Shown piece after piece: positions 1-5,989 of a stretch of 10,837 nt of DNA. Source of the DNA: Elusimicrobiota bacterium (GTDB taxonomy: Bacteria > CG03 > SLGR01 > PWQF01). A program made the translations under genes and the position numbers. Under the pieces are notes generated by a model. The model saw nothing but the letters and a program-made list of their open reading frames with translations, searched no databases and was not told the origin of the DNA. Within the stretch, counting starts at the first letter, position 1; the number at the start of each line of letters is the position of its first letter. The stretch covers positions 1-10,837 of the forward strand of contig PWQF01000160.1 in the NCBI GenBank assembly GCA_003556865.1, written 5' to 3'.

Positions 1-1098
1 AAAGAAGGCCGCCCTGCCGTATACAGCGGGAAATGTTTAAGTTTAAGTCCGGAAAAAATTAAAGAAAAGGAAACTTCCGGCTTTAAGCCGGCCTGGCGTT
101 TTAAAACCCCGGCCGCCGGCAGGCTTGGATTTAAGGACGCAGTAAAAGGCTTAATAGAGGTTGATTGCGGCACAATAGGGGATTTTGTAATAGTCCGATC
201 CGATAATATGCCTACTTATAACTTCACCTGCGTAGTGGATGATACTCTTATGGGCATTTCACATGTCATAAGGGGGGACGATCATGTATCTAATACCCCC
301 AGACAGCTTCTTCTTTATAAGGAGATGGGGAAAGAGGCCCCCACTTTTGCGCATCTACCCCAGGTCCACGGACAGGATGGAAAGCGCCTTTCAAAAAGAA
401 GCGGTGCAGTTTCTCTTTCTCACTACATAAATAAAGGCTACCTGCCTCAGGCCCTGCTTAATTATCTTGCTCTTCTAGGATGGTCCACAGAAGATTCCCA
501 GCAGCTTTTTGAAAAAAATGAGCTAATAGATAAGTTTTCGCTGGAGAGGATAAGCCCATCTCCGGGTATATTTGATCAGGAGAAGCTAAACTGGATTAAT
601 GGTAAAGTCCTTCGGGAACTCCGGGCCCGGGAAATATCATTTAGGGCTGCCCCCTGGCTTAAAAAAGAGGGGCTGATAGAAGATGAGCAAAATATTCCCT
701 GTAAAATTGTTTCTGCCATAGAGATGGAAAAAGATAAGTTAACTCTTCTTTCAGATATTCCCGGAAAAATTGACTTTATGTTTAAGGAAAATATAATATA
801 TGAAGAAAAAGCAGTTAAAAAAAGGCTTAAAAAAGAAGGAACCCGTAAATTACTTGAGGAAGTCCTAAATATTCTAGAGGAAATAGAATCCTTTAACTCT
901 CAGACCCTGGAAGAGCAAATAAGAAATTTTGCTTTGGAGAGGCAAATAGGGATGGGCAAGCTTTTTCATCCCCTGAGGGTGGCTGTTTCCGGAAAAATGC
1001 AGGGCCCGGGACTTTTTAAACTTCTGGAATTTGTGGGTAGGGAAAAAGTAATTAAAAGGTTAAAATACACTATAAAGGAGTTTTGCATTAATGAATGA
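1..1098 (+). CDS. gltX: Glutamyl-tRNA synthetase, 3' part (5' end outside window)
   Basis: Class I aminoacyl-tRNA synthetase that charges tRNA-Glu (and, in organisms lacking GlnRS, tRNA-Gln) with glutamate in the cytoplasm. The frame is open from base 1, so the 5' end, including the HIGH motif, lies outside; 365 codons are visible of a family length near 470-490. Seen: the GDFVIVRSDNMPTYNF stretch, the VIRGDDHVSNTPRQ segment, the ATP-binding KRLSKR loop (class I KMSKS equivalent), GYLPQALLNYLALLGW, and a C-terminal helical anticodon-binding region ending in the usual GPGLF...LEFVGRE pattern. An ATG at 208 lies inside the catalytic core and is not the start. The stop overlaps the next gene by 8 bp. 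Identity is secure. Whether the enzyme is discriminating or non-discriminating cannot be told, although the tRNA-Gln downstream makes the question relevant. Confidence 0.97.
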   Translation, partial: KEGRPAVYSGKCLSLSPEKIKEKETSGFKPAWRFKTPAAGRLGFKDAVKGLIEVDCGTIGDFVIVRSDNMPTYNFTCVVDDTLMGISHVIRGDDHVSNTPRQLLLYKEMGKEAPTFAHLPQVHGQDGKRLSKRSGAVSLSHYINKGYLPQALLNYLALLGWSTEDSQQLFEKNELIDKFSLERISPSPGIFDQEKLNWINGKVLRELRAREISFRAAPWLKKEGLIEDEQNIPCKIVSAIEMEKDKLTLLSDIPGKIDFMFKENIIYEEKAVKKRLKKEGTRKLLEEVLNILEEIESFNSQTLEEQIRNFALERQIGMGKLFHPLRVAVSGKMQGPGLFKLLEFVGREKVIKRLKYTIKEFCINE

Positions 1099-1441
1099 CG
1101 AACAAAATAATCAGGTTGACATAAATTTTTTTAATATAATAATGTCTCTTTCACAGTCAGCCCTAATGTATATGGGTAAAATTACAAATCCGCAAAGCGG
1201 AAAAGTGGAGAAAAACCTTGAAATTGCCAGGACAAATATTGATATTCTCCAGATGCTGCAGTATAAGACAAAGGGAAACTGTTCTAAAAAAGAAAAGGAA
1301 CTGCTTAGTGAAAACCTGACAAATCTGCAGCTGACCTATGCCGCGGAAAAGAAAAAGGATGAAACCGAATCTTCTGAATCGCAGGCGCAGGATAAAGAAG
1401 AGAAAAATACTGAAAATAAGGGAGAGAATCCGGAATCATAG
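1091..1441 (+). CDS. DUF1844 family small protein
   Basis: A 116-residue soluble protein. Residues about 10-85 match what I know of DUF1844: a helical INFFNIIMSLSQSALMYMG start, a conserved NPQSGKVEKNLEIA segment, then IDILQMLQYKTKGNCSKKE and a final helix. The last 30 residues are low-complexity Glu/Lys/Ser/Asn and probably disordered. There is no signal peptide or membrane segment. The family has no established function; members are common in deltaproteobacteria, planctomycetes, acidobacteria and relatives. The ATG lies within the last codons of gltX, with an AAGGAG ribosome binding site at 1075-1080, ten bases upstream. It is probably co-transcribed with gltX and the response regulator. 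Family assignment is from sequence recall, not a search. Confidence 0.85.
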   Translation: MNDEQNNQVDINFFNIIMSLSQSALMYMGKITNPQSGKVEKNLEIARTNIDILQMLQYKTKGNCSKKEKELLSENLTNLQLTYAAEKKKDETESSESQAQDKEEKNTENKGENPES

Positions 1442-1464
1442 AAACAAAAACAGGAAATAGTAAG

Positions 1465-2088
1465 ATTCCCCGTATACTGGCGGTGGATGACGAACCTGAT
1501 AATAGCAAGATTCTCAGGATGATACTGGAGCCTGAGGGGTACAGGGTTGATGAGGCTGAAAATGGCGAAGAGGCTCTGGAAAAAGCTCAAAAAAAGCAAT
1601 ATGATCTATATCTCCTTGACATAGTTATGCCCGGAATGGACGGATATGCGCTCTGCAAGGAACTGAAAGAAAAATGCGGGAGTGATACCCCCTATATTTT
1701 TGTTACCGGAAAATCAGATCCGGAAGACATAATGAAAGGCTTTGAGATGGGGGCGGTAGACTATTTGACCAAGCCCTTTAAGTCGAGGGAAATAAAGGCA
1801 AGAGTGAAGGCGCATATTGATCTTAAAAAAGCCCGTGATTCTCTAAGGGAAAAATATGAAAAAGAGAAAAAACTGGTAGCAGAGCTTAAGGAAGCCAGTG
1901 CTCAGGTTAAGACCTTGAGCGGCCTTTTGCCTATATGCTGCTATTGCTTTAAAATAAAGGATGATAAGGGCTACTGGCAGAGGGTTGATGATTATATGCG
2001 CAGCAACTCTGAGGCTGAATTTACTCACGGCATATGCGATGAATGCCGGGAAAAAACTTTAAAAAAAATCAAAGATAGCGAAAATTAA
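1465..2088 (+). CDS. Response regulator with C-terminal Cys-rich (CxxC...CxxC) module
   Basis: Single receiver domain followed by an unusual tail, no DNA-binding domain. Counting from an ATT at 1465, the protein (207 aa) opens MPRILAVDDEP. The acidic pocket is Asp8/Asp9, the phospho-acceptor Asp52 (LLDIVMPGMDG), the switch Thr81 (FVTGKS) and the conserved Lys103 (LTKPF). Residues about 115-150 form a charged likely coiled coil. Residues about 155-200 carry LPICCYCFKIKDDKGYW and HGICDEC, a paired CxxC module known as a tail on many receiver and PAS proteins and plausibly metal-binding. The first ATG/GTG/TTG in the open frame is GTG at 1483, which would delete strand beta-1 (ILAV), so it is unlikely to be the true start. 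ATT at 1465, with AGGA at 1452-1455, gives a canonical N-terminus; ATC 1435 or ATA 1438 after GGAGAG are alternatives. A signalling role is likely; the partner kinase is not in the window. Confidence 0.85.
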   Translation: MPRILAVDDEPDNSKILRMILEPEGYRVDEAENGEEALEKAQKKQYDLYLLDIVMPGMDGYALCKELKEKCGSDTPYIFVTGKSDPEDIMKGFEMGAVDYLTKPFKSREIKARVKAHIDLKKARDSLREKYEKEKKLVAELKEASAQVKTLSGLLPICCYCFKIKDDKGYWQRVDDYMRSNSEAEFTHGICDECREKTLKKIKDSEN

Positions 2089-2089
2089 C

Positions 2090-2163
2090 TGCCGGGTCGT
2101 CTAATGGCAGGACAGCGGCCTCTGGAGCCGTTTGTGAGGGTTCGAATCCTTCCCCGGCAGCCA
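2090..2163 (+). tRNA. tRNA-Gln (anticodon CTG), CCA encoded
   Basis: A full cloverleaf can be folded by eye. Acceptor stem TGCCGGG (2090-2096) pairs with CCCGGCA (2153-2159); the discriminator is G at 2160 and CCA is encoded at 2161-2163. The D arm has GTC/GAC with GG at 2106-2107. The anticodon stem GCGGC/GCCGT encloses the loop CTCTGGA with anticodon CTG at 2122-2124. The T arm GAGGG/CCTTC encloses TTCGAAT at 2141-2147. The U1-A72 pair and G73 are typical of bacterial tRNA-Gln; U1-A72 is also a known GatCAB recognition feature. The gene begins one base after the response-regulator stop, so it is almost certainly processed from the gltX-operon transcript. Confidence 0.95.
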
Positions 2164-2164
2164 C

Positions 2165-2892
2165 TTTTCATTTAGCAGGGATTTCCTCTCTTTTCTAAAA
2201 AACTTTTCGGGAGCGTTCACTCGTCCCCATGAAAACATTATCTAGCTTATTGACCTTAGGGACTTATTTGTTATGTCTGCATCTCGACTATCTAAAGCTT
2301 TTATTAGAGAAGGAAAGATTTCTTCAATAGTAGGTTTAATTTCCCTAACGCATTATGGTGGCTTTGCAAGCTTTTTTATTTTAATTTTTATCGGTTTAAA
2401 TTTTTATAAGTATTGGGCCGCTTGCTCGGCAGGTTTTCTGAATCATCCTGCTGCATGGGCAACAACTTCACGATCATGTATTCTGGGTTCATTTAAGATG
2501 TTCATAAGGTGCGGAATAATAGCTGAGTTATCAGGTTCTCCTAATTACAGCGACTGGTATTTCGAGCAGTTCTCCTGTTTTCATGATTCAAGCCCTCTGT
2601 GATAGCGGATATTAAAATATCATAAAGTATTGCTTCTAAAGACTGCCATGCCTTTTGTTTGACTACAATTCCGGCAACTTGATAATGCACAACATAACAT
2701 ATAGAAGAGTTAAAATATATTTTATTTTTTTTTGGAGTCACCTAAACTTCTAAATTTAGTATGAGCAGATTTTCTAATACTATTAGCTCGTGAAACCAAT
2801 CCTCCCCTTAATCCCGCACACCCAGCAAGTGGCAGTCTGTTAAGTAATATAATGTGGAAGGATAATATAAAAAATAACAGAAGGAACTTAAT
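2165..2892 (-). pseudogene. Decayed lipoprotein with HEAT-like repeats
   Basis: No intact ORF, but the reverse strand holds an eroded protein gene. Starting at an ATT (2892, probably a lost ATG) the frame reads IKFLLLFFILSFHIILLN and then the lipobox PLAGC, lipidated Cys at codon 25. This is a lipoprotein signal peptide pointing to a Gram-negative envelope. That frame stops at 2724-2722 just after a run of nine A (2733-2725). One frame over, it continues about 65 codons (VAGIVVKQKAWQSLEAILYD, then EGLNHENRRTAR). Near 2544 the original frame resumes as LGEPDNSAIIPHLMNILNE then DREVVAHAAG, a pattern typical of HEAT-type helical repeats. After stops at 2445, 2406 and 2355 it reads IKPTIEEIFPSLIKALDSRD, and a further stop lies at 2244. 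Two frame changes and several stops make it non-functional. The open frame reaches only the tRNA, where it stops at 2103. Confidence 0.65.
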
Positions 2893-3268
2893 TTATCCCA
2901 GCAATATCTTTCAGTTAAAGCCGGCTTATTTACTAATACCGTTGTAAAACTAGGAGCGTTGATTTATACTCCCTGATTAGATATTCTGATTAAACTTATT
3001 AGGGATAATTTGATATAATATCAAATAAGTTAAATGACAAAAGAATACATGAATATAATTGCAGAAAAATCTTGAAATTGCATTTATAAATATTAGGTAA
3101 AAAGGGATGGAAATTATAGTGAACTTTAAAAAAAAATCTCTTTTTTGTTTGCCGGGCGTCGTATCTTCAGGCGGGCTAAATGTTATTAAAAATAAAAACT
3201 TATATAGAATTGGTACTTACAAGTAAAATTCTTTTTGTAAATGACTTTCCGCCGCTGCTTGGCTTTAT
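2893..3268. other. AT-rich gap without a convincing gene
   Basis: About 375 bases between the lipoprotein remnant and the radical SAM gene. I see no convincing coding region. The longest open stretch worth noting is a 39-codon ORF at 3107-3226 (starting MEIIVNFKKKSLFCLPG), weakly preceded by AGG, with no recognised homology. The gap also contains a 19-bp perfect palindrome at 3008-3026 overlapping a TATAAT hexamer. Nothing resembling a structured RNA was recognised. Confidence 0.5.
3008..3026. promoter_or_regulatory. 19-bp perfect palindrome with embedded TATAAT, possible operator
   Basis: ATTTGATATAATATCAAAT is perfectly self-complementary around base 3017 and contains a consensus -10 hexamer on the + strand (3014-3019). 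No good + strand -35 is visible. On the - strand a TTGTCA lies upstream at a plausible distance, so it could sit in the promoter of the decayed lipoprotein gene. The AT-rich composition means chance is a real possibility. Confidence 0.25.
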
Positions 3269-3280
3269 AAAGGAGATTCT

Positions 3281-4641
3281 ATGAGGAAAAAATTTTAAAA
3301 AAGCACATGGTTTATAAACAATTTCGTGATATGGCACGCCGACACCTGATTAATGATAAATTAGATCAGGCCATAAAGGGATATGAAAAAGCCCTTCAGG
3401 TTGCCGGAAACTATTCCTTGTATGAGAGAAATAAATTATTGGGAGAGCTTGAGACAGCCCAGCATAAAAAATATTTTAAGTCTTATCCCATAGCCATGGA
3501 TATATCCTTAACGACTAAGTGCAACCTTAACTGCCGGATGTGCAGAAATAAAGATAGATCCTGGGAAATTAACAAAAAAACTTTTAGAGATATTATTAAG
3601 TTTATTCCCTACTTGCAATATGTAAACTATATGGGTGGAGAAGTTTTTCTTTCAAAATATTTTAAACAAATTTTAAAGGCTTCCTCAAGAAACCCACATA
3701 TCAATCAAACCTTAACAACTAATGGCCTTTTAATTAACAGGGAATGGGCCAGCATACTGCTTGCCGAACAGGTGGAAGTAGTATTTTCTATTGACGGGTT
3801 CACTAAAAACACATATGAAAGCATAAAAATCGGGGCTAATTTTCATAATTTTATGTACAATATAAAGATTTTTACCGAAATGAGAAATAAAATTGACCCG
3901 GAAAAAAGGGCAGATCTGAAATTAAACTTCATGTTACTTAAGGAAAACTACCAGGAAGTAAAACTGGCACCCGGCTTTGCAGAAAAATACGGATTTAATG
4001 TTATAAATATTCTTCCAAATAATGTTTCCGGAAGTGTCTGGTCAACTTTCGGAGGGGATATAGAAATGGCTCGGGGATATTATAAGGATTTACTTCCTTT
4101 TTTAAAAAAAGAGGCAGCAAAAAAAGGAATAAAGGTTTTTAATATGATTCCCCCTGTCTGTAGAAAGATTGCGCAATAAGGATAGTTTAAGTAAATATAA
4201 TAAAAAATATACCAGGGAACAGGTGATGAGTTCTCTTGATTTTCTGCCATTGCACCGACTGGTGATACACCCATATGGTAGTGTAAGGTTATGTATGACC
4301 GGAAGGATAGCGGGCAGTATAGAAAGGGCTTCCCTTTATGAAATCTGGAACGGGAGCAGAATGAGAAAATTTAGAAATAACTACTATACCCGGGGCCTTC
4401 TTTCTACCAGTGCGGCAAGATGTTTAAAATGTTTCCTATAATTTATTTTGTATCAATCTTATTAAGGGATATATCTGAAGGGTCTGAAATAATATTGGGT
4501 AAGCCTTTTAAAAAATTTCGGGGGGCATTTTTCTTAATTCACGCATTTAAATATGTATTATTATATATGAGGGGGATAAAAACCAATAAAAACTATAAGG
4601 TTTTACTTATCCTGAGTATAATCCGGACTAGAATAAAGTGA
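3281..4641 (+). pseudogene. Radical SAM/SPASM-type protein gene with three frame breaks
   Basis: Reads as one gene of about 450 codons split across frames. A strong ribosome binding site AAAGGAG (3269-3275) precedes ATG 3281, but that frame stops after five codons. One extra A in the A run at 3287-3292 would join it to the long frame that contains ATG 3307. Counting from 3307: a TPR-like helical segment (residues about 10-55), the radical SAM cluster motif CNLNCRMC (Cys72, 76, 79; CX3CX2C), and the GGE motif (110-112) for SAM binding. The frame stops at 4177-4179 and resumes +1 near 4169 with a SPASM-like part: LVIHPYGSVRLC, SLYEIWNG, and CLKC at its end. The usual CxxPW is not seen (FLPLHRL instead). 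A third shift near 4430 leads into a 70-residue hydrophobic/basic tail ending at 4641. The family transfers or modifies groups on peptides or sugars. Decay is favoured over sequencing error because neighbouring genes are intact, but the homopolymer context leaves error possible. Confidence 0.75.
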
Positions 4642-5528
4642 AAAAGAGAGCGGTATTTCAAAATAAAAAAACACAAATAATACTTAAGTTTTTATTTATT
4701 GTTATAGGTCTTGAATTTAGGCTTAGATTAACTGAGCACGGTTATTATTTTTATCACCTGCACTTAAAGCATTATAATATTGATATTGCAGAAGATGCTT
4801 ACAGGATTGTATGCCTGGGTGAGTCTACTGTAGAAGGCAGTAATGCACCGACATCTTTTCCGGAACATTTAAAATCAAAGTTAACAAGCAAGTACAAAAA
4901 CAAGAAGATCCAGGTTTTTAATTTAGGAGTTGCAGGAATAGGAAGCTCCCAAATCTCAAAAAATTCTAAAATAGTCAAAAAAAGATTTAACCCTGATTTG
5001 GTAATTTTACTTACCGGGCATAATAGAGATTTTTCACCAGGACTTAGCTCTAAATTTCCTCAAATATTTATGATAATAGGAAGATTAAGGGTTGTAAGAT
5101 TGCTTTATTACCTACCCATCTTAATTGAAGTAATATCTTTACGTAATACAGATGCACCCATGAAGTTAATCAGTAGAGATGGTTTATTGTTTTTTACTCA
5201 AGCCGATAGTTCTAAATTTACTGAAAGAGATGCTATTACACAAATTAATTATATTAAACAAATCATTCAAATTTTTGTAAAAGATGGGGGTAAACTTTTG
5301 TTGTGCAATTATTTTGAATCAGGAGCAAATAAATTTTTAGAAGGCATTGCCGAAGATTTGGATATCCCTTTTTGCAATATTGAAAAAATTTACAGAAAGT
5401 ATGAAAAAAAAGGACGTGCAATGGAATTGCTCGACGCTGATATGTGGCATCCAAATGAGAAAGGTTATAAGCTTATGGCGGAAAAAATATATAACCGTAT
5501 TAATGAAGAAAATTTAATTGATAGATAA
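4638..5528 (+). CDS. Membrane-anchored SGNH/GDSL-type hydrolase
   Basis: A 296-residue protein with one N-terminal hydrophobic segment (residues about 13-27), probably an inner-membrane anchor with the catalytic domain outside. SGNH blocks are visible: block I CLGESTVEG with candidate nucleophile Ser63 (GES rather than GDS), block II FNLGVAGIGS with Gly97, block III TGHNRD with Asn129 (the usual GxND has Arg in place of Asp), and block V DMWHPN with Asp268 and His271 as DxxH. The catalytic set is therefore complete. Such proteins often occur in exopolysaccharide or cell-surface loci as esterases or O-acyl hydrolases; the substrate here is unknown. The GTG start at 4638 overlaps the preceding gene's stop (GTGA), implying translational coupling to the radical SAM gene. 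The gene is AT-rich like the surrounding decayed stretch, yet its frame is undamaged. Confidence 0.8.
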   Translation: MKKRAVFQNKKTQIILKFLFIVIGLEFRLRLTEHGYYFYHLHLKHYNIDIAEDAYRIVCLGESTVEGSNAPTSFPEHLKSKLTSKYKNKKIQVFNLGVAGIGSSQISKNSKIVKKRFNPDLVILLTGHNRDFSPGLSSKFPQIFMIIGRLRVVRLLYYLPILIEVISLRNTDAPMKLISRDGLLFFTQADSSKFTERDAITQINYIKQIIQIFVKDGGKLLLCNYFESGANKFLEGIAEDLDIPFCNIEKIYRKYEKKGRAMELLDADMWHPNEKGYKLMAEKIYNRINEENLIDR

Positions 5529-5739
5529 ACCGGGCTTATAAATAATGGAAAATATATCTGAGTGAATAAATTTTGAAAATAGTTTTTGTAATCTATTAAT
5601 AAAAAAACATACGAATGATTATTATTGCCGACCCGGATAGATATATTAAGCATAAGATAGCCTGGGATGAGATGCTCGGCTTTCCGGATAACGGAAAAGT
5701 TGCTGAGCGGTGGAGCTGCAACGCCTCGTCGGGAAGTAG
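5529..5739. other. AT-rich gap with a small unrecognised ORF
   Basis: Between the hydrolase and the HisF-like remnant there is no recognised gene. A 45-codon ORF at 5615-5752 (starting MIIIADPDRYIKHKIAW) has no good ribosome binding site and no family I recognise; it may be another fragment of a lost gene. TTTCCG/CGGAAA around GATAA (about 5680-5696) makes a short hairpin, without a T tract, so I do not call it a terminator. Confidence 0.4.
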
Positions 5740-5943
5740 TATTTTATATTAGGTTTTATTAATGGCGGCGCGGGAAATATAGAGGAGGTATGCAAAGCCC
5801 CGGCGGATTAAAATGCTATAAATCCCAGGGCCTTCCTGAATTAAATTATAAGAAGTTTAAGATTCAAACCGATATGAGAGAGCATTAAGAAGAATATAAA
5901 GAGAGCGGCAGCATATCTTTGGAAAAATCAAGGCCTCTCTTAA
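5740..5943 (+). pseudogene. Possible HisF/WbuZ-like C-terminal remnant
   Basis: Frame 1 across this stretch reads YFILGFINGGAGNIEEV, then CKAPAD, NAINPRAFL, and ends with NIKRAAAYLWKNQGLS before a stop at 5941-5943. It is broken by in-frame stops at 5809, 5842 and 5875. The order resembles the end of HisF-type cyclases (a GGAG phosphate-binding loop, a short helix with an AD motif, then a final IK..YL helix). In polysaccharide clusters the HisF-like protein WbuZ works with a glutaminase partner to supply ammonia for sugar amidation, which would suit the neighbouring surface-type genes. Only the last quarter of the protein is discernible. The assignment rests on one good motif and is tentative. 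Confidence 0.35.
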
Positions 5944-5972
5944 TTGAAATAAAAACTATATTTTTATATAAT
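5944..5972 (+). promoter_or_regulatory. Sigma-70-type promoter of the glmU-prs-rplY-pth operon
   Basis: TTGAAA at 5944-5949 and a perfect TATAAT at 5967-5972 are separated by 17 bp, the optimal spacing. Transcription would start near 5979, leaving a leader of only about 11 bases before ATG 5990 and no clear Shine-Dalgarno. It is the best promoter match I found in the window. Confidence 0.7.
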
Positions 5973-5989
5973 CCCCTTTAAGTTTAAAG

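Noticed and set aside
1483..2088. GTG 1483 as start of the response regulator
   Set aside because: It lies inside the conserved AVDDE motif and would remove beta-1 of the receiver.
2141..2163. tRNA 3' end as an attachment site with a second copy flanking the island
   Set aside because: The only echo, CCCCGGC near 5799-5805, is too short to count as a direct repeat, and no integrase gene is present.
2273..2602. A 109-residue + strand ORF with a hydrophobic stretch
   Set aside because: No ribosome binding site and no recognisable family; the opposite strand carries coherent lipoprotein/HEAT-like protein signal over the same bases, so this is its shadow.
3122..3147. A-run followed by T-run as a terminator
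   Set aside because: Only an A/T stem with no GC-rich hairpin, and no gene ends just upstream.
4420..4641. Separate 73-residue gene between the radical SAM part and the hydrolase
   Set aside because: Its ATG lies inside the CxxC coding end without a ribosome binding site, and it joins smoothly as the C-terminal tail of the radical SAM protein after one frame change.
5761..5830. Possible cyclic-di-GMP (GEMM) riboswitch, because of ATGCAAAGCC
   Set aside because: The conserved CAAACC block, GNRA tetraloop and pairing partners are not present, and the segment is far from a start codon.
5790..5888. Sugar-transferase-like peptide (MQSPGGLKCYKSQG...) preceded by AGGAGG
   Set aside because: It loosely recalls the SPGP...KFKIYKFR region of polyprenyl-phosphate sugar transferases, but the AGGAGG abuts the ATG, the ORF is 32 codons, and the overlapping HisF-like frame has a more specific motif.
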